Shown: positions 7,579 to 15,289, numbered from the stretch's first letter. The stretch: DNA of 16,728 nucleotides from B16-G9 sp964400655 (GCA_964400655.1 CAYNVN010000131.1:1-16728); one strand, 5' to 3'. The notes: generated by a model from the sequence alone, not told the origin. A program made the numbers and translations.

Positions 7579-8447
7579 AAAAACTCCCTGCAGTTTTAAT
7601 ATTATTAACGGGATTTTTAATCTCTTCATGTGTAAAAGATGATATCATTCCATCAAAAGAACCGGTTATTGCACACTATCTGCACATTTCCCATACAAGA
7701 ACCAACGACAACTACGAAATTGACGAAGCCGCATCAAAAATCAATTATTCAAAATACGATATGGTTTGGCTTGGAGGCGATATGGAATATCTCACTTCGG
7801 AAGATGATTATGCCATGGAATATCTTAATACTATTTTTGATGTCGGTAATAAAAACACACTTTGGTCGATTGGAAACCATGATTATTCAAATATTGAAAC
7901 GGTAAGCAGATTTACAAACCGCCCCACCTTTTATTCCTGCTACAAAAACGGTATTACTTTTATCGTTTTTGATACCCAGTACGATTACTGCAGCATTACG
8001 GGTTTGCAAAAAGAGATGTTTGACCATGTTACCGATACCATCGAAAAATCATCTCATCTTATCATTTTACACCACAAACTTATTTGGATGTATGCAAACG
8101 ATTCGCTGGACAAGCTAATGGAAACCATTCCCAATGCCCCTTTGGGCGATCATACGTACAACATCAATCCCAATAATTTTTATACCGCCGTATATCCGAA
8201 ACTTACGGAGTTGAAACAACGGGGTATTGAAGTGCTTTGTATTGCCGGCGATATAGGTTTGAAAACCGACACTTTCGAGTATATAAGTCCGGATGGTATC
8301 TGTTTTTTAGCATCAGGGATTCATTTCGGGTACGAAAACAACAAGGCATTACTTTTTGAACATGATATTACAAACAAAACCTTAACATGGAAATATGTTT
8401 TGGTTAACCAACTGGCCGCAGAAGATTCAGGCAATCCGTTACAATAA
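7575..8447 (+). CDS. Lipoprotein metallophosphoesterase-like protein with altered metal motifs
   Basis: The 290-residue protein has a lipoprotein signal ending in LISSC (Cys19). The body follows the calcineurin-like phosphoesterase plan: LGGD at 66-69, GNHDYS at 100-105, and ILHHK with His166-His167. The first motif, normally D-x-H as in ISDTH, reads ISHTR (His40, Arg42). The last, normally GHxH, is replaced by AGDIG (224-228), with an isolated IHFG further on. Two of the usual ligand sets are therefore changed, so catalysis may differ or be lost. The substrate is unknown. The start overlaps the meaB stop by four bases (ATGA), so the two are probably cotranscribed. Confidence is high for a real gene and lower for enzymatic function. 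Confidence 0.75.
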   Translation: MKKLPAVLILLTGFLISSCVKDDIIPSKEPVIAHYLHISHTRTNDNYEIDEAASKINYSKYDMVWLGGDMEYLTSEDDYAMEYLNTIFDVGNKNTLWSIGNHDYSNIETVSRFTNRPTFYSCYKNGITFIVFDTQYDYCSITGLQKEMFDHVTDTIEKSSHLIILHHKLIWMYANDSLDKLMETIPNAPLGDHTYNINPNNFYTAVYPKLTELKQRGIEVLCIAGDIGLKTDTFEYISPDGICFLASGIHFGYENNKALLFEHDITNKTLTWKYVLVNQLAAEDSGNPLQ

Positions 8448-8526
8448 AAAATTTTCATTCAAAGCAACCTCACCGTTAATAAGCGGTATTTAACAAAACA
8501 TCGCTGTGGGTTTATGTAAAAAGATG

Positions 8527-8535
8527 TAACTTTAC
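8527..8535 (+). promoter_or_regulatory. Possible -7 promoter element of the flavodoxin gene
   Basis: TAACTTTAC is a near match to TAnnTTTG, 21 bases before the flavodoxin ATG. It differs from the consensus at the final G. Confidence 0.35.
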
Positions 8536-8556
8536 ACCTCATCAAAAAATTGAACA

Positions 8557-9075
8557 ATGAAAAAAATAGTTTTATTGTATTGGCCCAAAGGAGGGAATAC
8601 GGAAGTTGCCGCCGGAAAAATTGCCAAAGCATTTGATAATATTGACGTATTCGACATTAAATCGTTTAATGTTGATGATATTGATAATTACGACCTCATC
8701 ATTACCGGCGCTTCTACCATTGGTGCCGAAAACTGGGAAGATGCCAATAACGACAACGAGTGGAGCCGTTTGGATTTGGAACTGCGCAAAAAAGACCTCT
8801 CCGGAAAATATGTTGCCTTTTTCGGATTGGGCGATCAGGTACTTTATCCCGACCATTTTGTTGACGTTTTGGGTGTTTTTGAAAAAGAATTTCAAAATAT
8901 GAATGCCAACATCATAGGCAGATGGCCAACCGACGGCTATCGTTTTACCGGCTCCGACGGTGAAAAAAACGGAATGTTTTTCGGACTTGCCATCGATGAA
9001 GATAACGAAGACGAGCTTACACAGGAGAGGGCAAATAAATGGGCCGCCCAAATTTTAAACGAAATGGGTGAATAA
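8557..9075 (+). CDS. Flavodoxin (long-chain type) with atypical phosphate loop
   Basis: A 172-residue FMN electron carrier of the cytoplasm. The family features are present: the N-terminal strand KKIVLLYW, the 50s FMN loop GASTIG near residues 51-56, and FGLGDQVLYPDHFVD near 89-103. A segment around GYRFTGSDGEKNGMFFG (128-144) identifies the long-chain form. The phosphate-binding loop is unusual: WPKGGNTE replaces the common (S/T)xTGNTE, losing the hydroxyl residues before GNTE and gaining a Lys. It stands alone between a promoter-like element and its own terminator. Flavodoxins often replace ferredoxin under low iron, but no Fur box was recognised here. Confidence 0.88.
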   Translation: MKKIVLLYWPKGGNTEVAAGKIAKAFDNIDVFDIKSFNVDDIDNYDLIITGASTIGAENWEDANNDNEWSRLDLELRKKDLSGKYVAFFGLGDQVLYPDHFVDVLGVFEKEFQNMNANIIGRWPTDGYRFTGSDGEKNGMFFGLAIDEDNEDELTQERANKWAAQILNEMGE

Positions 9076-9114
9076 CCGGTATCGGAAACCGGATTGATAA
9101 ACCTGCCGTTATAT

Positions 9115-9146
9115 GGCTGCTTCTTTCCCCGGGGCAGCCTTTTTTT
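9115..9146 (+). terminator. Rho-independent terminator after flavodoxin
   Basis: GGCTGC (9115-9120) pairs with GCAGCC (9134-9139) and is followed at once by seven T. The loop contains CCCCGGGG, which could offer alternative pairing. It separates flavodoxin from the beta-galactosidase. Confidence 0.75.
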
Positions 9147-9222
9147 GTTATAAGTGGTCAATGTTAAACAGCCTTTTATCAGTTAAACCGATATTCATTT
9201 ATCGTTTTATTTTTTAACAAAT

Positions 9223-9252
9223 ATGAAAACCGCCAAAATAATTATCCCATGA
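9223..9252 (+). other. Possible nine-codon leader ORF overlapping the beta-galactosidase start
   Basis: ATG at 9223 opens MKTAKIIIP, whose TGA overlaps the beta-galactosidase ATG in an ATGA arrangement. This could couple translation, or be chance: the stretch is A-rich and the start has no visible ribosome-binding site. Confidence 0.2.
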
Positions 9253-12200
9253 AAAAACTTTTGCTATCGTTCATTGCCCTCTTTCCGGTAATTATCCTGT
9301 TAGCCCAAAACGACTGGGAAAACCCCGATATTACAGGTATAAACAAAATGAATGCGCACGCTACATTAATACCCTACAAAACAAAAGGTGCCGCTTTAAA
9401 AGATGAAATAAAAAATTCGGTTTACTACCATTCACTAAACGGAACATGGAAATTTCACTGGTCCGAAAACCCCGGTTTACGTCCCAAAGACTTTTATAAA
9501 CCCGGTTACAATGTTTCGTCATGGAGTGATATTCCGGTTCCGTCCGACTGGCAAATGGAGGGATACGGAATCCCTGTTTACATCAACCAGCCCTATGCTT
9601 TTGCCGATCCCCGCTACCCGTTTACCGAAATGAAACATCCCAATCCCCCTTTTGTTCCTCACGATTATAACCCTGTGGGATCGTACCGAACCACATTCAC
9701 CATTCCCGGTAATAGCAAAAACCGACATATCATTCTGCACTTCGGAGCAGTAAAATCGGCATTTTATTTATGGATAAACGGCAAAAAAGCCGGCTATTCG
9801 CAAGGGAGTAAACTTCCTGCCGAATTTGATATTACTAATTTTGTTCATAAAGGAACAAACACTCTTGCCATAGAGGTGTATCGCTGGTCGGACGGCTCCT
9901 ATTTGGAGTGTCAGGATTTTTGGCGCTTAAGCGGTATCGAACGCGACGTTTACCTGTGGACAGTTCCAAAAACCCATATTTACGATTTCTTTGCCCATGC
10001 CGGATTAACCGGCGACTATCAAAACGGAATACTAAAAACAGCGGTTGAAATAATAAACTTTGATAAAACCGATAATCGCCGATACACCGTTATCCAGCAT
10101 CTTTTCAATGCCGAAGGAAAATTGATAAGCTCAACATCAAAAACGTTCAGGAACAACAAAAAAGTAATAAAAGACACATTAAAAACAGTGGTCGAAAATC
10201 CCCAAAAATGGAGTGCCGAAACACCGTATCTGTACACGGTTGTGCTGGAACTGAAAAAAGGAAACAAAACAACGGAATACGAAAGCTGTAAAGTTGGTTT
10301 CAGAACATCGGAAGTTAAAAACGGACAACTTTTAATCAACGGGGTTCCGGTATTGATAAAAGGTGTTAACCGTCACGAACATGACGAATTTAAAGGACAT
10401 GTTGTTTCGCGTAAGCTGATGAAAAAAGATGTGGAGTTAATGAAACAAAACAATATTAATGCGGTACGCACCTGCCATTATCCCGATGATCCTTACTGGT
10501 ATAAGCTGTGCGACCAATATGGTATTTACCTTATTGACGAAGCCAACATCGAATCACACGGTATGGGTTACCGGCCAAACCGAACTCTGGGAAACAATCC
10601 CGCATGGAAAAAAGCACATCTTGAAAGGATAAAAAGAATGACGGAGCGCGATAAAAACCATCCGTCGGTAATTATTTGGTCAATGGGCAACGAAGCCGGC
10701 GACGGGGTTAACTTCGACAGCTGTTCGGCATGGCTGCACCATCGCGACCCCTCGCGCCCGGTGCATTACGAAAGAGCATTAAAACGCCCCACGGTGGATA
10801 TTTATTCTCCAATGTATCCCGGAATTAACTATATCGAGCACTATGCCAAAACCAATCCATCGCGCCCCCTTATTATGTGCGAATATGCCCACTCCATGGG
10901 AAACAGTACGGGTAACCTTCAGGATTACTGGGATGTTATTGAAAAATATCCCGCTTTGCAGGGTGGTTTTATATGGGACTGGGTTGACCAGGGATTTGCA
11001 AAGTATGATGAAAACGGCGTTAAATATTGGGCCTATGGCGGCGATTACGGCCCCGATACGGTTCCAAGCGACGGAAATTTTCTTATCAACGGTATTATTA
11101 ATCCCGACCGTACAATTCATCCCGCCATGTACGAAGTGAAAAAAGTTTATCAGTTTATTAAAATCTATCCTGATGATGCATCACAAGGAAAGTTTTACCT
11201 GATCAACCAATATGATTTTACCAATCTTAATCAATATCAGTTAAAATGGAAACTGACAGGAAACGGTAAAGTTGCCCTGGAAGGTTCGTTGGGAAACATC
11301 AATCTAAAACCGCATGATACAACTTCCATTGAGGTTCCGTTTAACGATTTTGAGTTTACACCGGGCGTTGAGTACTTTATCAACTTCAGTTTGGTTACAA
11401 CTAAAAACAGGCCTTTTAAACCGGCCGGATTTGAAGAGGCCAAAGAACAGTTTCCGGTTTACTTTGCCCCATCGGTAAACACAGGCGTTTTACACCAGCT
11501 TCCTGAAGCCGTTGCACATTTTTCAGGAAATAATTTAACGGTAACGGCCGGCAGCTTTAAAGCGGTTTTCGATACGACAACAGGCAACCTCAACTCGCTA
11601 ATGATTGATGAAAAGGAGTTGTTGAAAGAACCTGTACGCCCCGATTTTTGGCGTGCACCAACCGATAACGATTTTGGTAACGGCATGCAAAACCGGCAGG
11701 GATTGTGGCGATATGCCGGTCGGCATTTAACGCTAAAACAGTTTAATGTAACCCGCGCCGAAAACGGTTTTGTAACGGTAATTGCAAATTATGAGTTATC
11801 CGATGTTCGCTCGGAACTTTCAATCAGATACGACTTTTCGGGAAAAGGGGCCATCCATGTTACAATGGATTTTAAACCGGGCATTAAAGGGTTGCCCAAC
11901 TTTCCGCGTTTTGGAATGTTGATGGTTTTAAACAACTTGGAAAATTTGAATTATTACGGCAGAGGACCTCAGGAAAACTATTGCGACAGGAATACCGGTG
12001 CTTTTGTTGGCAATTATCGTTCAACCGTAACCGATCAATATTTTGCCTATATCCGGCCCCAGGAAAACGGCTACAAAACAGGCACACGGTGGTTAATTGC
12101 GGCAAACGATGATTACGGTCTCTTTTTCGAGTCGGATAAACCGTTTGGTTTTTCGGCACTTCATATTCCGGTAAAAATGCTCGACCAGCTTACCCGTTCC

Positions 12201-12404
12201 AATTACAAACATATAAACGATGTTAAACAAACCCCCGAAACATATCTGCATATCGACATGAAACAGATGGGCGTGGGCGGAGATAACTCGTGGGGTGCAC
12301 GACCACATGAACAATATAGGATACCTGTTAAAACTTATCGGTTTGAATTTACCGTAAAACCCTGGAAAAAGGGTACCGATGGATTTAAGTTATGGAGCAG
12401 ATAG
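9249..12404 (+). CDS. Secreted GH2 beta-galactosidase (LacZ type)
   Basis: A 1051-residue glycoside hydrolase family 2 enzyme, close in size to E. coli LacZ. Signal peptide MKKLLLSFIALFPVIILLA is followed by Gln20, so the mature protein is probably periplasmic with a pyroglutamate end. Domains in order are a jelly-roll sugar-binding domain (about 60-230), an Ig-like domain, a TIM barrel (about 350-640), another beta domain and the LacZ small-chain domain (about 765-1040). Active-site residues are visible: NRHEH, DEANIESHGM with Glu435 and His437 (metal ligands by LacZ analogy), acid/base Glu482 in GNEAGDG, and nucleophile Glu545 in MCEYAHSMGNS. The true substrate could be a beta-galactoside within a plant or algal glycan; no SusC/SusD pair or other glycosidase is in the window. 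It runs convergent with the nitroreductase, 7 bases apart, with no terminator seen. Confidence 0.94.
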   Translation: MKKLLLSFIALFPVIILLAQNDWENPDITGINKMNAHATLIPYKTKGAALKDEIKNSVYYHSLNGTWKFHWSENPGLRPKDFYKPGYNVSSWSDIPVPSDWQMEGYGIPVYINQPYAFADPRYPFTEMKHPNPPFVPHDYNPVGSYRTTFTIPGNSKNRHIILHFGAVKSAFYLWINGKKAGYSQGSKLPAEFDITNFVHKGTNTLAIEVYRWSDGSYLECQDFWRLSGIERDVYLWTVPKTHIYDFFAHAGLTGDYQNGILKTAVEIINFDKTDNRRYTVIQHLFNAEGKLISSTSKTFRNNKKVIKDTLKTVVENPQKWSAETPYLYTVVLELKKGNKTTEYESCKVGFRTSEVKNGQLLINGVPVLIKGVNRHEHDEFKGHVVSRKLMKKDVELMKQNNINAVRTCHYPDDPYWYKLCDQYGIYLIDEANIESHGMGYRPNRTLGNNPAWKKAHLERIKRMTERDKNHPSVIIWSMGNEAGDGVNFDSCSAWLHHRDPSRPVHYERALKRPTVDIYSPMYPGINYIEHYAKTNPSRPLIMCEYAHSMGNSTGNLQDYWDVIEKYPALQGGFIWDWVDQGFAKYDENGVKYWAYGGDYGPDTVPSDGNFLINGIINPDRTIHPAMYEVKKVYQFIKIYPDDASQGKFYLINQYDFTNLNQYQLKWKLTGNGKVALEGSLGNINLKPHDTTSIEVPFNDFEFTPGVEYFINFSLVTTKNRPFKPAGFEEAKEQFPVYFAPSVNTGVLHQLPEAVAHFSGNNLTVTAGSFKAVFDTTTGNLNSLMIDEKELLKEPVRPDFWRAPTDNDFGNGMQNRQGLWRYAGRHLTLKQFNVTRAENGFVTVIANYELSDVRSELSIRYDFSGKGAIHVTMDFKPGIKGLPNFPRFGMLMVLNNLENLNYYGRGPQENYCDRNTGAFVGNYRSTVTDQYFAYIRPQENGYKTGTRWLIAANDDYGLFFESDKPFGFSALHIPVKMLDQLTRSNYKHINDVKQTPETYLHIDMKQMGVGGDNSWGARPHEQYRIPVKTYRFEFTVKPWKKGTDGFKLWSR

Positions 12405-12411
12405 CCAACAA

Positions 12412-12930
12412 TCAGAGCCATTTAACAACCTCTTCAAAAGGCTTTCTTTTCTTGTTTCCGTGTTTGGTAAACCCCTGGGGAGGGTAGCCCAGCGAGGCAA
12501 TGCAGTAAACCGTTTCATCCTCTTTTAATCCTATGGCAGCCGATAGTTTGTCGTAGTCAAAAGCTATTATCCAGCAGGCGGCAACGCCTTCGTTTTCGGC
12601 GGCAAGCAACATATGGTCCATGGCAATGGCCAAATCGGTTTCGAGGGAGTTGTATCCGTCATACGGGCGCACCCACGATTTGGTTTTATTACCCGTTACA
12701 ATAAGTACATGAGGCACTTTTTGGAACCACTCGCGCTGATAACTTTTTTTTACCTCGTTTAGCTTTTCATCGGATGATACCAAAATAAACGTCCACGGTT
12801 GGCGATTGGCAGCCGAAGGAGCCAGTCTGCCTGCCTCCAGAATGCGGGTTAAAACCTCTTTTGAAATTTTTTTATCTGCATCATAACTCCTGACGGTTTC
12901 ACGATTTTGTATAAGCCGGTAATATTCCAT
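12412..12930 (-). CDS. Nitroreductase-family flavoprotein
   Basis: A 172-residue FMN-dependent NAD(P)H oxidoreductase of the nitroreductase fold. It shows the N-terminal RETVRSYDADKKI motif, which in relatives contacts the FMN phosphate, AGRLAPSAANRQPW at about residues 33-46, a central helix with DLAIAMDHMLLAAENEGVAACW, and the C-terminal IASLGYPPQ. It is at the short end of the family. The substrate cannot be told from sequence; relatives reduce nitroaromatics, quinones or enones, and some act in cofactor metabolism. It has its own promoter element 15 bases upstream and no signal peptide. It ends 7 bases from the convergent beta-galactosidase, so the two transcripts may overlap. Confidence 0.88.
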   Translation of the reverse strand: MEYYRLIQNRETVRSYDADKKISKEVLTRILEAGRLAPSAANRQPWTFILVSSDEKLNEVKKSYQREWFQKVPHVLIVTGNKTKSWVRPYDGYNSLETDLAIAMDHMLLAAENEGVAACWIIAFDYDKLSAAIGLKEDETVYCIASLGYPPQGFTKHGNKKRKPFEEVVKWL

Positions 12931-12944
12931 AATCGGGTTTTTTT

Positions 12945-12953
12945 ACAAAGATA
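12945..12953 (-). promoter_or_regulatory. -7 promoter element of the nitroreductase gene
   Basis: On the minus strand TATCTTTGT matches TAnnTTTG and lies 15 bases upstream of the ATG. No distinct -33 element was seen. Confidence 0.6.
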
Positions 12954-12991
12954 GGAAGTTAGTTTATATGCGAAGAAGCCTAAAGCACTTG

Positions 12992-13023
12992 AAGTTTGGA
13001 GTGCCTAAAGTTTGGAGTGCCTA
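12992..13023. repeat. Exact 16-base tandem duplication (AAGTTTGGAGTGCCTA)
   Basis: AAGTTTGGAGTGCCTA occurs twice back to back (12992-13007 and 13008-13023). A decayed relative containing GAAGTGTGGAGTGTTTAAAGT lies at about 13246-13266. This opens an 800-base gene-free stretch made almost entirely of repeats. Confidence 0.85.
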
Positions 13024-13028
13024 GAGTT

Positions 13029-13158
13029 AAAACTACGTCGTTCATTCATATTAACCCGTCATTTCGAGGGAGGAACGACCGAGGAATCCCCTTCTATTAA
13101 CGACCGAACTCTTTTTAGTCTTAAAGGTAGGATGATGTTGGGGCTTGCGGGAGGGGCA
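13029..13158. repeat. Dispersed intergenic repeat, copy 1 (short form)
   Basis: It begins with AAAACTACGTCGTTCATT, contains CGTCATTTCGAGGGAGGAAC and GAATCCCC, and ends with GGGGCTTGCGGGAGGGGCA. The same landmarks bound copy 2 at 13351-13540. The right inverted-repeat half present in copy 2 is reduced here to GGATGATG. It has no coding potential. Confidence 0.75.
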
Positions 13159-13160
13159 GG

Positions 13161-13185
13161 CCCGCCTGCTTAACATTCGGGCAGG
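13161..13185 (-). repeat. GC-rich palindromic insert, copy a (inverted)
   Basis: Read on the minus strand, it starts CCTGCCCG, has a 9-base middle and ends CAGGCGGG. The same ends occur in copy b at 13298-13318 with a shorter middle. It lies right after the end of repeat copy 1. Confidence 0.6.
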
Positions 13186-13186
13186 C

Positions 13187-13230
13187 AAATCAAAAATCTT
13201 AAATCAAAAATTAGCAATCATAAATCAAAA
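13187..13230. repeat. A-rich AAATCAAAAATC/TAAATCAAAA satellite-like stretch
   Basis: AAATCAAAAATCTTAAATC followed by AAAAATTAGCAATC and ATAAATCAAAA are variants of a decaying A-rich repeat. Nothing else is seen in it. Confidence 0.5.
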
Positions 13231-13297
13231 GTGCCTGGAGTACTTGAAGTGTGGAGTGTTTAAAGTAAATTCCAAAATACAAGCACCAAATTTCAAA

Positions 13298-13318
13298 CCT
13301 GCCCGTCCGGCAGGCGGG
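13298..13318 (+). repeat. GC-rich palindromic insert, copy b
   Basis: A 21-base insert starting CCTGCCCG and ending CAGGCGGG interrupts AT-rich text that reads continuously without it (CAAATTTCAAA then TTTCTAAATACT). CCTGCC pairs with GGCAGG, and TGCCCG with CGGGCA; the two pairings overlap, so only one can form at a time. Confidence 0.65.
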
Positions 13319-13378
13319 CAATTTCTAAATACTAAAAAATTTAAAAATCCAAAACTACGTCGTTCATTGAAACTATCT

Positions 13379-13519
13379 CGTCATTCCGACGACCGTAGGG
13401 AGGAGGCCTGCCCTGCCGACAGGCGGGAATCCCCTGCTATTGACAACCGGATTACCTTTTGTCAAAAGGGCAGCCTGATTCTCAGGAGATCCCTCAGTCG
13501 TGCCTCCTTCGGGATGACG
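13379..13519. mobile_element. Small non-coding element with imperfect terminal inverted repeats
   Basis: The left end CGTCATTCCGA (13379-13389) is the inverse of the right end TCGGGATGACG (13509-13519) with one mismatch, and the inner GGGAGGA faces GCCTCCTTC. It is 141 bases long and codes for nothing. The CGTCATTCCGA...TCGGGATGACG design resembles dispersed MITE-like repeats frequent between genes in Bacteroidota. Clear target-site duplications were not seen. Confidence 0.5.
13407..13427 (+). repeat. GC-rich palindromic insert, copy c
   Basis: It differs from copy b at 3 of 21 positions and has the same CCTGCCC start and CAGGCGGG end. It sits inside the 13379-13519 element, between GGGAGGAG and AATCCCC, which are nearly joined in copy 1 (GAGGAATCCCC). 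Confidence 0.65.
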
Positions 13520-13625
13520 GCGGGGCTTGCGGGAGGGGCAACAACCTGCTAAACACCTGAACCTTAAAACCTTCTCAATTTTGACAAACATTAAAACTTT
13601 GAACCTCCAAACCTTGAATTACCGG

Positions 13626-13660
13626 CAACCAGCAACGAGCAACCAGCAACGAGCAACCAG
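13626..13660. repeat. 14-base tandem repeat CAACCAGCAACGAG
   Basis: Two and a half exact units (13626-13639, 13640-13653, 13654-13660). It lies about 75 bases before the purine permease ATG. It is too short and has no spacers, so it is not a CRISPR. Confidence 0.85.
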
Positions 13661-13734
13661 TTAAACCTCAAACCTTCCCACCCTTTCCTGTTTCTGAAAT
13701 TTTTTAATTTTATGCTCAATAAAACCTCTGCGTT

Positions 13735-15060
13735 ATGAAAAATCCATTCGACCTGAAAGCGCGGCAAACCTCTGTTAAAACGGAACTGATTGCCGGAATA
13801 ACCACTTTTATCGCCGGTATGTACATTATCATTGTCAACCCGTCGATACTGGCACAAGCAGGTATGCCGTACAGCGCGGCACTTACGGCAACCGTAATTT
13901 TAAGTGCCGTTACAACCATTGCCATGGGATTGTATGCTAAAAATCCTATTCTGGTGGCACCCGGTATGGGACTAAATGCCTATTTCACCTATACCATTGT
14001 TTTAGGAATGGGTATTAAGCCCGAAGTGGCACTCGGTGCGGTTTTTTGGTCGGGAGTTGTATTTGTTTTGCTGTCGGTTTTTAATGTTCGCAGTGCCATA
14101 GTAAAGGCCATTCCAAAAACGGTTCGATTGGGTGGTGCCGTGGGAATAGGAATTTTTATTGCACTAATCGGGCTTGTTAACGCAGGTTTTATTGGTACCA
14201 AACCTCCTTTGATAGGCGTTAAAAACATCAATGCCTCCACCATTACCTTTCTTGCCGGCTTATTTATCACCATCGTGTTACTGATAAAACAATACAAAGG
14301 CGCATTTATTTTTGGTATCATCATTACTACCATTTTGGCATTACCTATCGGACGCTGGTGGGGCGACGTTTCGGCAATCAATCACGGTACGGCAACATTA
14401 ATCAACTGGAAAGGGCTGTATGCAGCACCCGATTTCAGCTGGTTTTTTAAACTTGATTTGGTGGAATCCTTAAAATTCTCATTTATCCCCATTATTTTCG
14501 CCATGATGTTTGTGGACATGTTCGACAGCATCACAACCTTTGTGGGAGTTGCCGAAGCAGCCAATCTAAAAGATGAAAACGGAGAACCTTTGCATTTAAA
14601 AGAGTCGTTGATTGTTGACGGGTTTGCCACCCTGTTTGGCGGTTTGTTCGGTACCAGTGCAGGTACGGCATATATTGAATCGGCAGCAGGAATCTATCAG
14701 GGAGGAAGAACAGGGCTTACAGCGGTTTTTGCCGGAATATTGTTTTTACCGTTTATGTTCTTTTCTCCGCTTGCAGAGCTTGTGCCCTCCATTGCAACGG
14801 CACCCATACTTGTTTTAGTGGGAGTATTTATGGCCGGGCCGCTTAATAAAATCAACTGGGCCGATCTGGAAGAGGCCGTTCCGGCTTTTCTTACGCTTAT
14901 TCTCGTCCCTTTTACCTATTCCTTAACCCAGGGTCTGGTTTACGGTATGCTGACATATACATTAATCCGGTTAATAAAAAGAAAACCCGTTTCAATCAGT
15001 CTGTTATTGGTCGATCTGTTTGCCATAATTATGTTGGGGGTTGAATACGGAGTGATTTAA
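13735..15060 (+). CDS. NCS2-family purine permease (AzgA/PbuG type)
   Basis: A 441-residue inner-membrane transporter with about 12-14 hydrophobic segments, probably importing hypoxanthine, guanine or adenine with protons. Family landmarks are TELIAGITTFIAGMYIIIVN at the start, NPSILAQAGM, APGMGLNAYFTY, the substrate-region motif FVDMFDSITTFVGVAEAANL near residues 258-277, and GTSAGTAYIESAAGIYQGGR near 305-324. The APGMGLNAYFTY and GTSAGTAYIESAAG forms are those of the AzgA branch rather than the uracil/xanthine branch. Length is typical. It stands alone; a weak TAATTTTA element lies about 25 bases upstream. No purine riboswitch was recognised, since the upstream sequence is repeats. Confidence 0.92.
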   Translation: MKNPFDLKARQTSVKTELIAGITTFIAGMYIIIVNPSILAQAGMPYSAALTATVILSAVTTIAMGLYAKNPILVAPGMGLNAYFTYTIVLGMGIKPEVALGAVFWSGVVFVLLSVFNVRSAIVKAIPKTVRLGGAVGIGIFIALIGLVNAGFIGTKPPLIGVKNINASTITFLAGLFITIVLLIKQYKGAFIFGIIITTILALPIGRWWGDVSAINHGTATLINWKGLYAAPDFSWFFKLDLVESLKFSFIPIIFAMMFVDMFDSITTFVGVAEAANLKDENGEPLHLKESLIVDGFATLFGGLFGTSAGTAYIESAAGIYQGGRTGLTAVFAGILFLPFMFFSPLAELVPSIATAPILVLVGVFMAGPLNKINWADLEEAVPAFLTLILVPFTYSLTQGLVYGMLTYTLIRLIKRKPVSISLLLVDLFAIIMLGVEYGVI

Positions 15061-15248
15061 TATTGCTTGAATTTTTTAACACCAAAAACAACATTTATTA
15101 GCTAAACAGCTACACTTATTAATCAAACAGTGCCGTATATAAAATAGTTTGCCTGTTTTGTTTTTATTATTCTCATTATTATTAATATAGTCGTACAAAA
15201 ATTAATGATTTAATAACTATTTTTTAACACGATTTTAAATATTTCCTG

Positions 15249-15257
15249 TATATTTCG
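15249..15257 (+). promoter_or_regulatory. Possible -7 promoter element of the secreted FN3/lamin-tail gene
   Basis: TATATTTCG is one base off TAnnTTTG and lies 32 bases before the ATG at 15290. The rest of the 229-base AT-rich gap after the permease shows only a small TAGCT/AGCTA hairpin near 15100 and no terminator. Confidence 0.4.
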
Positions 15258-15289
15258 CCCTTAAATAATAATCATTAAAAACGGGTGTT

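Larger units (their letters stand above)
13351..13540. repeat. Dispersed intergenic repeat, copy 2 (long form)
   Basis: It starts AAAACTACGTCGTTCATT and ends GGGGCTTGCGGGAGGGGCA, exact matches to copy 1. Between them lies an inverted-repeat element (13379-13519) that carries a further 21-base palindromic insert. Confidence 0.75.

Noticed and set aside
13145..13552. 135-codon plus-strand ORF
   Set aside because: It is composed entirely of the dispersed repeats and palindromic inserts, and the protein has no coherent fold or family resemblance.
13626..13660. Possible CRISPR or iteron array
   Set aside because: The 14-base units are directly adjacent with no spacers, there are only 2.5 copies, and no cas or replication gene is present.
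13661..13734. Purine riboswitch upstream of the NCS2 permease
   Set aside because: The sequence before the ATG is short, AT-rich and repeat-derived, and no conserved purine-aptamer core or kissing loops could be found.
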